Assembly (NCBI GenBank): GCA_902790175.1
Contig: CADAQZ010000008.1
Span: 1-64,000, forward strand
From: an uncultured Eubacteriales bacterium
GTDB taxonomy: Bacteria; Bacillota; Clostridia; Christensenellales; Aristaeellaceae
Length of the DNA stretch: 64,000 nt
Direction of reading: 5' to 3'
A program made the translations under genes and the position numbers. The notes under the pieces are model-generated. The model was not told where the DNA came from, did not search any database, and saw only the letters and a program-made list of their open reading frames with translations. Below, one piece after another: positions 49,916 to 58,613 of this stretch. Position 1 is the first letter of the stretch. Every line of letters starts with the position of its first letter.

Positions 49916-50995
49916 ATGTCCACCTTTGCCGAAGAACGCGCCAAGGAACTGCAGCTGCTGACGCGATCCGCGCTGCGCGAGCTTCCCGACGTCTGCTTCG
50001 ATTTCATCAACGCCATCGACTCCACGACCCAGCCGCTGACGCGCTACGCATACGTGTCCGATTTAAAGCTGTTCTTCAGCTTCCTGGTCAGTGAGCTGCC
50101 GAAGTTTGCCGACAAGACGCCGCGCACGCTGGAGGTCTCGGACCTGTCCAAAGTCACGTCGCGCGACATCTACATGTACCTTGACTTCCTCGGCCTCTAC
50201 GTCAAGGACGACGTCGAGTTTTCCAACCAGGATCTCGGCAAGATGCGCAAATTGTCGTCTTTACGCAGTTTTTACAAATTCCTGTACAAAAACGGCTATA
50301 TCGAGGCGGACCCGGCCTCGCTGGTGGACATGCCCAAGCGCCACAACAAGCCGATCATACGGCTGGAGATCGACGAGGTGGCCCACATGCTGGACCTCGT
50401 GGAATCCGGCGAGATGCTCTCCGAGCGCCAAAAAAAGTACAATGACCACACAAAAAAGCGCGATCTGGCCATTTTAACACTGTTTTTGGGCACCGGCATC
50501 CGCGTTAGCGAGCTGGTGGGCATCAACATCGACGATATCGACTTCTCCATCAACGGCTTCCTGGTCACGCGCAAGGGCGGCAGCCAGGCCATACTCTACT
50601 TCCCGGACGAGGTCGCCCAGGTCCTGCAGGACTATCTGAAGCTGCGCCGCGAGATCACGCCCCAGCCCGGCAGCGAGGACGCGCTGTTTTTGTCGCTGCA
50701 GAACAAGCGCATATCGGTGCGCGCCGTACAGCTTATGGTCAAGAAGTACGCCACGCTGGCCGCGCCGCTGAAAAAGCACCTGAGCCCGCACAAGCTGCGC
50801 AGCACGTTCGGCACGAACCTCTATCACGAGACCGGTGACATCTACCTCGTCGCCGACGTGCTGGGCCACAGCGATGTGAACACCACCCGCAGGCACTACG
50901 CCGCCATGTCCGACGATCGGAGGCGCATGGCCGCGCGAAAGGTACGCCTGCGCGAGGAGCCGGTCGAAGCGCCTGCGGATGGCGACGATCCATAA
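49916..50995 (+). CDS. Tyrosine recombinase (XerC/XerD-like)
   Basis: 359 residues from ATG 49916 (GGGAGGAAGG upstream). A SAM-like amino-terminal DNA-binding domain (20-150) precedes the catalytic domain with Arg in TGIRVSELVGI (about 194), Lys in TRKGGSQ (about 219), HKLRSTFGTNLYHET (about 291), LGHSDVNTTRRHYA with His and the nucleophile Tyr (about 328). All catalytic residues are present. It could be the chromosomal dimer-resolution enzyme or an integrase; no att-like repeat or phage gene is beside it, which favours a housekeeping role. The 158 bases before it hold no clear feature. Confidence 0.9.
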   Translation: MSTFAEERAKELQLLTRSALRELPDVCFDFINAIDSTTQPLTRYAYVSDLKLFFSFLVSELPKFADKTPRTLEVSDLSKVTSRDIYMYLDFLGLYVKDDVEFSNQDLGKMRKLSSLRSFYKFLYKNGYIEADPASLVDMPKRHNKPIIRLEIDEVAHMLDLVESGEMLSERQKKYNDHTKKRDLAILTLFLGTGIRVSELVGINIDDIDFSINGFLVTRKGGSQAILYFPDEVAQVLQDYLKLRREITPQPGSEDALFLSLQNKRISVRAVQLMVKKYATLAAPLKKHLSPHKLRSTFGTNLYHETGDIYLVADVLGHSDVNTTRRHYAAMSDDRRRMAARKVRLREEPVEAPADGDDP

Positions 50996-51026
50996 AGAAA
51001 TTGCCTGAAACGTTGGTAAAAACGCT

Positions 51027-51055
51027 TGCAGGGGCGCCGATGCGGCGCCCCTGCA
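51027..51055. repeat. Perfect 29-base palindrome between convergent recombinase and rnhA
   Basis: 13-bp stem TGCAGGGGCGCCG / CGGCGCCCCTGCA with an ATG loop, the same design and loop as 32014-32044. It lies two bases from the rnhA stop. Confidence 0.8.
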
Positions 51056-51056
51056 T

Positions 51057-51503
51057 TCATATATTCACCCTGTGCTGTTTGATCTCTCCCGTGGCCAGCT
51101 CGTCGCAGCGGTTGTTGTGCGGGTTGTCCGCGTGGCCCTTCACCTTGATCCACTCGATGCGGTGCACGCCCGTGAATTTCAGGATCTCCTTCCATAGATC
51201 CTGGTTTTCGACGGGCTTTTTGTCGCTCTTGAGCCAGTTTTTCTGCTGCCAGCTGTCCAACCAGCCCTTGCGAAAGGCGTTCACGAGGTAGGCGCTGTCG
51301 GAATAGACCTTCACCTCGCAAGGCTCCTTCAGCCGCGCCAGCGCCTGGATCGGGGCCATCAGCTCCATGCGGTTGTTGGTCGTGCGCGCCTCGTAGCCGG
51401 AGATTTCCAGCTTCTTATCTTTGTACATCAGGATCGCGCCCCAGCCGCCCGGGCCGGGGTTGCCGGAGCATGCGCCGTCGGTGTAGATGATGACCTGCTT
51501 CAA
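51057..51503 (-). CDS. rnhA: Ribonuclease HI
   Basis: 148 residues, full length. The four catalytic acids are visible: Asp in IIYTDGACSGNPGPGGWGA, Glu in NRMELMAPIQAL, Asp in VYSDSAYLVNAF, and Asp in CDELATGEI, with KGHADNPHNN before it. It cuts RNA in RNA-DNA hybrids. Its start overlaps the lipoprotein gene upstream by four bases. Confidence 0.96.
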   Translation of the reverse strand: MKQVIIYTDGACSGNPGPGGWGAILMYKDKKLEISGYEARTTNNRMELMAPIQALARLKEPCEVKVYSDSAYLVNAFRKGWLDSWQQKNWLKSDKKPVENQDLWKEILKFTGVHRIEWIKVKGHADNPHNNRCDELATGEIKQHRVNI

Positions 51504-52459
51504 TGTGCGCCCTCCATGGATTTGGCCCGCGCGAACGCCTCTGAGATCGCCCGCGCGTTGGCCGATTGTAGTTCGATGTATGCGTCGAAGCCCTCGCCCT
51601 CGCGGTGCGCCGACAGCACGTCCAGCCGCGCCACGGCGTAGCCCGCCGCCTCCAGCGCCTCCGTCATCGCTTGTGGCGCCTGCCTTTCAATCAATATGAC
51701 CTTCGCGCCGCATGCCGAAAGCCGTTCCAGCAGCGCGTTTAGCTCGTTCTCCACCAGCGCGTCGCCGCTCTCGCGGTCGATCCAGTCCGCGATTTCCAGC
51801 CCGTAATCCCGTGCGACGTAGATCAGCGCCTCGTTCATCAGGATCACGCCCTCGCCCTCAACGTCTTCAAGCAGCGCGCGGTTTTCCGACAGCAGAGTGT
51901 CCAGCCGCGCCTCGGCCTCCTGCGCGTTCTGGATGTACAGGTTGGCGTAGCCCGGGTCCAGCGACTGCATCGTCGCGCAAATGCTCTCAACGATCTTCTG
52001 CGCCCCTTCCAGCGACATGTACAGGTGCGGGTTCGGGCCGACCAGGTGGCTCTCCTGCTCGGCGTCCGCGCGCGCGCCGTCGTTGTAGAGCTCGAGGTTG
52101 TACAGCACCGCCGAGACCGCGGGGCCGCTCTCGCCCCAGCCGAACAGCGCGCTCTCAAAGCTCTCCAGGCCGCGCCCGCCCATCAGCACGGCGTCGGCGC
52201 TCCGGGAGAGGATTGCGGCGTCCCAGTCTGAAAGCGCATAATCGCGCAGGCAGCCGTCCTGCGGCTGCACCAGCAGGCGAAGTCGCGCGTCCGGAACATC
52301 CTTCATCACGGCGTTGGACAGCGCGTAGACCGGCCAGAAAGTCGCGTAGACGGAAATAGACTTGTATTCCGGCTCCACTAGCCTGTGACAGCCCGAAAGC
52401 GCGACCGATATTATCAAAATCAGCGCGATGATGGCGAACCTGCGCCGCAAGAAACCCAC
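51500..52459 (-). CDS. Metal ABC transporter substrate-binding lipoprotein (ZnuA-like), orphan
   Basis: 319 residues. Lipoprotein signal with lipobox VALSGC (Cys about 24). The ZnuA/TroA fold is suggested by ISVYATFWPVYALSNAV, GPNPHLYMSLEGAQKIVESI (His ligand region), GVILMNEALIYVARDYGLEI, and AKVILIERQAPQAMTEAL. The His-rich loop of zinc-specific members is missing, and fewer ligand histidines are visible than usual. No permease or ATPase gene adjoins it. It may supply another transporter or be a metal-free relative. Confidence 0.7.
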   Translation of the reverse strand: MGFLRRRFAIIALILIISVALSGCHRLVEPEYKSISVYATFWPVYALSNAVMKDVPDARLRLLVQPQDGCLRDYALSDWDAAILSRSADAVLMGGRGLESFESALFGWGESGPAVSAVLYNLELYNDGARADAEQESHLVGPNPHLYMSLEGAQKIVESICATMQSLDPGYANLYIQNAQEAEARLDTLLSENRALLEDVEGEGVILMNEALIYVARDYGLEIADWIDRESGDALVENELNALLERLSACGAKVILIERQAPQAMTEALEAAGYAVARLDVLSAHREGEGFDAYIELQSANARAISEAFARAKSMEGAH

Positions 52460-52465
52460 TTCCCT

Positions 52466-53419
52466 TTACAGCTTTTGACGCTTCTCGTCGAGGATGGCTT
52501 TCATCCGATGGGCCAGCGCCTCGGCGCTCTCCCCCTCCGCTTTCAGCCAGATCAAGCGCTCGTCATGCCTGAACCAGGTCAACTGGCGCTTGGCGAGGCT
52601 TCGGGTGGCCTTTCGGGTCAGGTACAAGGCCTTGTCCATCGACATCTCTCCCCGCAGCGTGGCGGCGATCTCCTTATAGCCAATCGCCTGCATGGCCGTG
52701 GGGTGATTCTGCTCATCGGCCATCAGTGCGCGCACCTCGTCGATGAGCCCGGCCTTCAGCATCGCGTCCACGCGGGCGTCGATGCGCGCGTACAGCGCCT
52801 CGCGCGGCCAGTCGAGTGCGAAGATCACCTCGCGAAAGTCCCCCTGCCGCTGCCGGTCGAGGCGCGTGTGTTCGGTTTGGGTCACGCCGGTGATCTCGTA
52901 GATCTCTATGGCCCGGGAGACCCGGCGCACGTCGTTCTCGTGAAGCCGCGCCGCCGATTCCGGGTCGATCTGACGGAGCCGCTCGTGCAGCCTGCGCCTG
53001 CCTCCGGGCTCATTTGCCATCGCCAGCAACCGCGCGTGCATCGCCTCGTCGCTGCGCTCGGAGAAGCTCATGGGGCGCGTCACGGCGTCGATGTACAGGC
53101 CCGTGCCGCCGCAGAGCACGGGCACGCTTCCGCGTGCGATCACATCCGCGATGCAGGCCTTCGCGGCCTCCCGATAGGCATCGGCGGTATACTTTTCCCG
53201 GGGGCTCACGCAGCCCAGCATGTGATGCGTTACGCCGTCCATCTCGCTGGCCGTGGGCATCGCGGAGAGCACGTCCATGCCGGAGTAGATCTGCATCGAG
53301 TCCGCCGAGATCACCTCGCCGCCGATCAGCTTGCACAGCGCGACGGCCACGGCGGTCTTGCCGGAGGCCGTCGGTCCGGCGATCACCGGCAGGAAGGGTT
53401 TTATCACATTCTCCATCAC
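52466..53419 (-). CDS. miaA: tRNA dimethylallyltransferase
   Basis: 317 residues. P-loop AGPTASGKTAVAVAL (about 14-28), ISADSMQIYSGMDVLSAMPT, VTHHMLGCVSPREKYTADAY, VPVLCGGTGLYIDAV, and the carboxy-terminal RKATRSLAKRQLTWFRHDER. It adds dimethylallyl to A37 of tRNAs reading codons that begin with U; MiaB, encoded at 58614, then methylthiolates the product. The start overlaps the mutL stop (ATGA). Confidence 0.96.
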   Translation of the reverse strand: MMENVIKPFLPVIAGPTASGKTAVAVALCKLIGGEVISADSMQIYSGMDVLSAMPTASEMDGVTHHMLGCVSPREKYTADAYREAAKACIADVIARGSVPVLCGGTGLYIDAVTRPMSFSERSDEAMHARLLAMANEPGGRRRLHERLRQIDPESAARLHENDVRRVSRAIEIYEITGVTQTEHTRLDRQRQGDFREVIFALDWPREALYARIDARVDAMLKAGLIDEVRALMADEQNHPTAMQAIGYKEIAATLRGEMSMDKALYLTRKATRSLAKRQLTWFRHDERLIWLKAEGESAEALAHRMKAILDEKRQKL

Positions 53420-55392
53420 TGTATCCGCTTGAACATCTTTTCAAGCTCGCGGCGCGAAATGGCCTTCATCACGGGCCTGCCGTGCGGGCAGGTCGGCGGC
53501 GCGCCGGTCTCCAGCATCTGGCGGACGAGGTCCTCGATCTCCATCTCGCTCAGCGCGTCGCCGCCCTTGACGGCGGCCTTGCAGGCCATCTGCGCTACCT
53601 CCGCGCGGCGCAGATCGATCGTGGCGTTCTTCAGGCGGTTCAGCGCGTTGATCGTTTCCATGAACGCGGGCTTCAAGTCTGCCTTGCCCAGTATGAACGG
53701 CACGGCGCGCACCTGGATGTCCGATTCCCCGAACGGCTCCACGTCGTATCCTGCGTCGCGCAGCACATCCATGTTCTCCTGGATCAGCGCCATCTCGCGG
53801 GATGTGAGCCTGAGCACCATCGGCGTCAACAGCTGCTGAGAGCCGCGCCCGGACTCCATCTGCGCCATGTACTTCTCGTAGTTCAGGCGCTCGTGCGCCG
53901 CGTGCTGGTCGATCAGCACCAGCGAATCGTCGGCCTCAATCAGGATGTAGGTCTTGAGCACGACACCGATGATGCGGTAGAGGGGCTTTTCTGGCTTATT
54001 ATAAACCGACGTCGGTTTTTTATCGGCGATTGTACGATCTTCACTGTCTGTCTGTGTGCTCTCTACACCCGCCTTGGGCGGCTCGTATCCGCTGAGCGTG
54101 TCCTCTCTAAGCGCGGAGGCGCTCGTCGCGCCCAGCTTTTCGATCTCCCGGCGCATCACCTGCTGGAAGACGTCCATCTGAACGGGCTTCTCGCGGCGAA
54201 CGGGCGGTTTTGAAACCTTTTCAGGCGCTTCGACGGTCGGCATAGCTGCTTTCGGAGGTTCCGTCGGCGGTACTTCGACCTTCGGCGGCTCCGCGGGCAG
54301 CTTTTTGCCCTTCTCCATTTCCACGGGCTGCGGCACGATCTCGCGCACCGTGGCGACGCGTTCGATGGGCTTCGCCGCGGGCCGATCCGGCCCCAGCTGC
54401 AATACGCGCTCGCCCTCGAACGCCGTAGCCAACAGGCGCTCGCAGGCGCTGCGCATGGCGATTTCGTCCTTAAAGCGCACCTCCAGCTTGTTCGGGTGCA
54501 CGTTCACGTTCACGCTCGTCGGCGGGATCACCAGGTTCAGCGCGCACATCGGGTACAAGCCGATGGTCACGCGCGTGCGGCAAACCTCCTCCAGCGCCCT
54601 GGAGAGCATCGGGCAGCGCACGGAGCGCCCGTTGATGAAGAAGTGCTGGTGCGCGCGGGTGGCCTTCGCCAGCTCCCCCACGCCGATCAGCCCGTAGACG
54701 CGCGCGCCGCCCTCTGTGGCGTCCACCTCCACCATCTGCTCGGCGGTCGCCTTGCCGTACACGGCGAATACCGCGTGGCGCAGCTTGCCGTCGCCGAAGC
54801 TGTGGTAGACGTTCGCGCCGTTGTTGATGTAGCGCACGGCCACGCCGGGGTTGCCGAGGATCATCCGCGCCACCGCGTCGCCCACGAGGCCGCCCTCGTA
54901 GCCGGGCTTCTTCAAAAACGCCTGGCGCACGGGGATGTTGTAGAACAAATCCTTCATCACGAAGGTCGTGCCCTCGGGGCAGCCGGTCTCCTTCACGCGC
55001 AGGTCCGCGCCGCCGTCGATGTTCAGCTTCACGCCGGTGTCCTGCCCGCGCGCGCGGGTGGTCATCTCTACGTGGGAGACGGACGCGATGGACGGCAGCG
55101 CCTCGCCGCGAAAGCCCAGCGTGCGGATGTCGTCCAGCTGCTCGGCGCTCTGCAGCTTCGAGGTGGCGTGGTTTTCAAACGCGAGGCGCACCTGCCCCGG
55201 CTCGATGCCGCAGCCGTTGTCCGTCACGCGCATGTATTCGACGCCGCCGCCTTTGATCTCGACGGTGACGGCCGTCGCGCCCGCGTCGATGGCGTTCTCC
55301 ATCAGCTCCTTCACCACGGAGCTGGGCCGCTCCACCACCTCGCCGGCGGCGATGCGCCCCACCGTCGCTGCGTCCAGTATCCGAATGGGCAT
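53416..55392 (-). CDS. mutL: DNA mismatch repair protein MutL
   Basis: 658 residues. GHKL ATPase domain with VVKELMENAIDAGATAVTVE, VTDNGCGIEPGQ, TLGFRGEALPSIASV, a variable Pro/Glu/Lys linker (about 335-470), and a carboxy-terminal endonuclease domain with LIDQHAAHERLNYE (DQHAxxExxxxE, about 494) plus ACKAAVKGGD and CPHGRPVM. Endonuclease motifs mean it nicks the strand itself, as expected where MutH is absent. It follows mutS with a 126-base gap full of repeats. Confidence 0.96.
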   Translation of the reverse strand: MPIRILDAATVGRIAAGEVVERPSSVVKELMENAIDAGATAVTVEIKGGGVEYMRVTDNGCGIEPGQVRLAFENHATSKLQSAEQLDDIRTLGFRGEALPSIASVSHVEMTTRARGQDTGVKLNIDGGADLRVKETGCPEGTTFVMKDLFYNIPVRQAFLKKPGYEGGLVGDAVARMILGNPGVAVRYINNGANVYHSFGDGKLRHAVFAVYGKATAEQMVEVDATEGGARVYGLIGVGELAKATRAHQHFFINGRSVRCPMLSRALEEVCRTRVTIGLYPMCALNLVIPPTSVNVNVHPNKLEVRFKDEIAMRSACERLLATAFEGERVLQLGPDRPAAKPIERVATVREIVPQPVEMEKGKKLPAEPPKVEVPPTEPPKAAMPTVEAPEKVSKPPVRREKPVQMDVFQQVMRREIEKLGATSASALREDTLSGYEPPKAGVESTQTDSEDRTIADKKPTSVYNKPEKPLYRIIGVVLKTYILIEADDSLVLIDQHAAHERLNYEKYMAQMESGRGSQQLLTPMVLRLTSREMALIQENMDVLRDAGYDVEPFGESDIQVRAVPFILGKADLKPAFMETINALNRLKNATIDLRRAEVAQMACKAAVKGGDALSEMEIEDLVRQMLETGAPPTCPHGRPVMKAISRRELEKMFKRIQ

Positions 55393-55416
55393 GGTTACCT
55401 CCTTTGGATGATGACG

Positions 55417-55442
55417 GGCGGGCGGCGCAACGCCGCCCCTAC
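55417..55442. repeat. GC-rich palindromic repeat, identical to 5401-5426
   Basis: A 26-base sequence with self-complementary GGGCGGCG-CAA-CGCCGCCC core. It equals the right arm of the repeat at 5401-5426 base for base and lies just upstream of the mutL ribosome-binding site. Confidence 0.8.
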
Positions 55443-55461
55443 GGGGAATAGGCGCTTCTCT

Positions 55462-55517
55462 CCTACTGCCTACTGCCTACTGCCTACTCCCTATTCCCTA
55501 CTGCCTACTCCCTATTC
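55462..55517. repeat. Seven-base tandem repeat between mutS and mutL
   Basis: Eight direct units of CCTACTG, CCTACTC or CCTATTC (plus strand) without gaps, ending one base before the mutS stop codon. On the coding strand the unit reads CAGTAGG/GAGTAGG/GAATAGG. Unit number could vary by slippage. Confidence 0.9.
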
Positions 55518-55518
55518 C

Positions 55519-58107
55519 CTAAATCCGCTTCGCCTTCTCGTTGATCTCAAACAGCTTGTTCAGCGCGTCGATGGGCGTCATGCTCACCACGTCCAGCGCG
55601 GCGATCTCCTGCACCAGCGCCATCGGCGCGAAGTCCATCATGCCCAGCTGGCGGTCCTTGGCCTTGTGCTCGTCGAGTATGTTCTGGCCGAGGTTGCCGC
55701 GCGCCTGATCGTCCACCTCGAGCCGCGCCATGATCTGTCGCGCCCGGGCGATCAGCGACTTTGGCAGCCCCGCCAGACGCGCCACGGACACGCCGTAGCT
55801 ACGGTCCGCGCCGCCGCGCACGATCTTCCTGAGGAAGATCACGTCCTCGCCCTGCTCCTTGGCGGTGATGCGGAAGTTCACCACGCCAGGCAGCTGGCCC
55901 TCCAGCTCCGAAAGCTCGTGGTAGTGCGTGGCGAACAGCGTGCGCGCGCCGCACTTCTCCCCGGCAATGTACTCCACCGCCGCCCACGCGATGGACAGGC
56001 CGTCGAACGTCGAGGTCCCCCGCCCCACTTCGTCCAGGATCAACAGGCTCCTGGGCGTGGCGAACTTCAGGATTGTCGCCATCTCGCTCATCTCCACCAT
56101 GAACGTGGACTGGCCGCCGTACAGGTCGTCGGACGCGCCGATGCGGGTGAAGATGCGGTCGGTGATGGCGATGTCGGCGGCCGTGGCGGGCACGAACGAG
56201 CCCATGTGCGCCATCAGCACGATCAGCGCCACCTGCCGCATGTAGGTGGACTTGCCGGCCATGTTCGGGCCGGTGATGATCATCACGCGCTCGTCCTGCG
56301 TGAGGGTCGTATCGTTGGGCACGAAGCGCTCGCGACCGATGGAGTCCTCCACCACCGGATGCCGCCCGTTTTCGATGTGATAGCGGCCCTCCTCGTTGAT
56401 CGAGGGGCGCACGTAGCCGTACTCCGAGGCCGCCTTGGCAAGCGCCAGCAGCACGTCCAGCGTCTTCAGGCCCGATACCGTGCTCTGCAGCTCTGCAAGC
56501 TTTCCCTTGAGCATCTCGCGCAGCTCGCAGAACAGCGAGTACTCCAGGCGCATCGCGTTCTCTTCCGCGCCGAGGATCTTACTCTCCAGCGTCTTGAGCT
56601 CGTCCGTGATGAAGCGCTCGGCGTTGGCCAGCGTCTGCTTGCGCACGTAGTCGTAGGGCACCTGATCGTAGAACGACTTGGTGACCTCTATGTAGTACCC
56701 AAAAACGCGGTTGTAGCCGACCTTCAGGTTCTTGATGCCCGTGCGCTCGCGCTCGCGCGCCTCCAGGCCCGCCAGGTATTCCTTGCCGTGGCTGCCGACG
56801 GCGCGCAGCTCGTCCAGCTCGGCGCTGTAGCCCTCGGCGATGATGCCGCCGTCGCGCACGGAGACGGGCGCGTCCGGCGATATGGCGCGGCGCAGCTTAT
56901 CGGTGACGTCCGTCAGCGGATTGAGCAGCGCGAGCGTCTCGCGGATCAGCGGCGCGTCGAAGGCCGAAGCCTGCCCCCTGATCAGCGGGATCATCTCCAG
57001 CGTTGACGTCAGCGCCAGGCAGTCACGCGCGGTCACGGCGTCGTAGGCGATGCGGCTGAGCAGACGCTCCACGTCGTAGACGCTGTCAAACGCCTCTCTG
57101 AGGCCGTCCGATACCATCGGGTTTTCGATCATCTGCTGGATCGCGTCCAGGCGGCGCTCGATCTGCGCGGGCTCCTTCAGCGGGCGCTCGATCCACGCGC
57201 GCAGCAGGCGGCTGCCCATCGACGTGCGCGTCTTGTCCAGGATCCAGAGCAGCGATCCCTTCCGGCTCTTGTTGCGCGCTGTCTCCAGAAGCTCCAGGTT
57301 CCGAAGCGCCACGCGATCGATGGCCATGTAGCGCGCGCTCTCGTAGGGCTTGGCGGTCAGGATGTGCCCGAGCGCGTTCTTCTGCGTCTGCGTAAGGTAG
57401 TTCAGCAGCGCGCCCGCGGCGCTGACGGCCAGCTTTTCGCCGTCGAAGCCCATGTCGGAGACGGACTTTCCGAAGTGCGCCTTCATCACCTTCGAGGCCG
57501 CGGCGTAGGTGAAGCGCTCCTCCTCAAGCACTTCGGCCTTCGCGGCGCGTTCCGGCTCATACTGCGCAAACGCCGTGCAGTCGTTGACGATCACCTCGCT
57601 GGGGTCCAGCCGCGCCAACTCGTCGGACAGGCTCGCGCGCGCGTCCGCGATCTGGCACAGGTAGAACTCGCCGGTGGATACGTCGCAGAAGGCGCATCCG
57701 GCCTGATTCTTGCGCAGGCAAAGCGCGGCGATGTAGTTGGCCTTGCGATCCTCCAGCATGTTGCTCTCGATCACGGTGCCGGGCGTCACCACGCGGATGA
57801 CCTCGCGCTCAACCAAGCCCTTCGTCGTAGCCGGGTCGGTCATCTGCTCGCAGATGGCCACCTTGTAGCCCTTCTCGATCAGCTTTTGCAGGTAGGTTTC
57901 AACCGCGTGATACGGCACGCCGCACATCGGCGCGCGCTCGGAAAGGCCACAGTCCTTGCCCGTCAGCGTCAGCTCCAGCTCGCGGGAGACCAGCTTGGCG
58001 TCGTCGAAGAACATCTCGTAGAAGTCGCCCAGCCGGTAGAACAGGATCGTGTTCGGATACTGCTCCTTGATGTTCAGGTACTGCTGCATCATGGGCGTCA
58101 CGGGCAT
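55519..58107 (-). CDS. mutS: DNA mismatch repair protein MutS
   Basis: 862 residues from ATG 58107, preceded by GAGGTGAT. The mismatch-binding domain has NTILFYRLGDFYEMFFDDA (the Phe-x-Glu motif is FYEMF), and the ATPase has Walker A ITGPNMAGKSTYMRQV (about 612) and Walker B LLILDEVGRGTSTFDGLSIA. It finds mispairs and recruits MutL. The upstream 51-base extension of the frame lacks a better start. Same strand and order as mutL and miaA downstream. Confidence 0.96.
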   Translation of the reverse strand: MPVTPMMQQYLNIKEQYPNTILFYRLGDFYEMFFDDAKLVSRELELTLTGKDCGLSERAPMCGVPYHAVETYLQKLIEKGYKVAICEQMTDPATTKGLVEREVIRVVTPGTVIESNMLEDRKANYIAALCLRKNQAGCAFCDVSTGEFYLCQIADARASLSDELARLDPSEVIVNDCTAFAQYEPERAAKAEVLEEERFTYAAASKVMKAHFGKSVSDMGFDGEKLAVSAAGALLNYLTQTQKNALGHILTAKPYESARYMAIDRVALRNLELLETARNKSRKGSLLWILDKTRTSMGSRLLRAWIERPLKEPAQIERRLDAIQQMIENPMVSDGLREAFDSVYDVERLLSRIAYDAVTARDCLALTSTLEMIPLIRGQASAFDAPLIRETLALLNPLTDVTDKLRRAISPDAPVSVRDGGIIAEGYSAELDELRAVGSHGKEYLAGLEARERERTGIKNLKVGYNRVFGYYIEVTKSFYDQVPYDYVRKQTLANAERFITDELKTLESKILGAEENAMRLEYSLFCELREMLKGKLAELQSTVSGLKTLDVLLALAKAASEYGYVRPSINEEGRYHIENGRHPVVEDSIGRERFVPNDTTLTQDERVMIITGPNMAGKSTYMRQVALIVLMAHMGSFVPATAADIAITDRIFTRIGASDDLYGGQSTFMVEMSEMATILKFATPRSLLILDEVGRGTSTFDGLSIAWAAVEYIAGEKCGARTLFATHYHELSELEGQLPGVVNFRITAKEQGEDVIFLRKIVRGGADRSYGVSVARLAGLPKSLIARARQIMARLEVDDQARGNLGQNILDEHKAKDRQLGMMDFAPMALVQEIAALDVVSMTPIDALNKLFEINEKAKRI

Positions 58108-58147
58108 GGGGATCACCTCAATTGCGTTGGTAGGGTTGAAAAAGGAA

Positions 58148-58202
58148 AACGACCTCATCTGTCACAGCCTGCGGCTGTGCCACCTTCCCCAAAGGGGAAG
58201 GC
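58148..58202. repeat. Single copy of the CTTCCCC palindromic repeat
   Basis: AACGACCTCAT, a small hairpin (ACAGCC-TGC-GGCTGT), and CCTTCCCCAAAGGGGAAGG in the same arrangement as both arms at 264-415. It lies between mutS and the upstream YlbF-like gene. Confidence 0.8.
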
Positions 58203-58212
58203 TAAATAGGTT

Positions 58213-58611
58213 TCAGTGGCAGCCCTTGCAGGTGGAGCAGCTGCCGGTGCAGCCGCCTTCGGGCGCTTCCATGTTGCCGGTCACGATGAACTGCAGCACC
58301 TGGTTGATCTGGCCGATCAGGCCGTTGAACGCCTCGCGCGCGTCGTTGAGGGCAACGATGTCGTCCATCATCTGAAGGCGCTCCTGCGCGGCGTCCATCT
58401 CGTCCGACAGCCGCCGCAGCGCGACGGGGTCGGGGTTCTCTCCCTGCACCATGTCCTGCAGCTGCGTGCGCTTCTCCAGGAATTCGCTCATTGCGGCGGC
58501 GGCCTGCTCGTTCTTCATCGCGCGGTCCTCCGCCTGCTTCATCTGCTGGTAGGTCTCGCACTCCAAAAGCGCCTGGCCCAGCTCGCGTGTCTTTTCAAAC
58601 ACCTTGTCCAT
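58213..58611 (-). CDS. YlbF/YmcA (RicF/RicA) family protein
   Basis: 132 residues, all helical (VFEKTRELGQALLECETYQQ, FNGLIGQINQVLQFIVTGN), matching the YlbF/YmcA family. The end is GGCTGSCSTCKGCH, four Cys and a His close together. In B. subtilis RicA, RicF and RicT form a complex that carries iron-sulfur clusters and affects RNase Y, Spo0A phosphorylation and biofilm genes; ymcA there adjoins miaB, as here. This gene is two bases after miaB. Which Ric protein it corresponds to is uncertain. Confidence 0.85.
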   Translation of the reverse strand: MDKVFEKTRELGQALLECETYQQMKQAEDRAMKNEQAAAAMSEFLEKRTQLQDMVQGENPDPVALRRLSDEMDAAQERLQMMDDIVALNDAREAFNGLIGQINQVLQFIVTGNMEAPEGGCTGSCSTCKGCH

Positions 58612-58613
58612 GT

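Noticed and set aside
49916..50995. The tyrosine recombinase as integrase of a mobile element
   Set aside because: No att-like direct repeats, tRNA, phage or conjugation genes are adjacent, and its neighbours look like ordinary chromosome.
54496..57006. An 836-codon plus-strand frame opposite mutL and mutS
   Set aside because: Shadow of mutL/mutS; it would also run through the seven-base repeat array.
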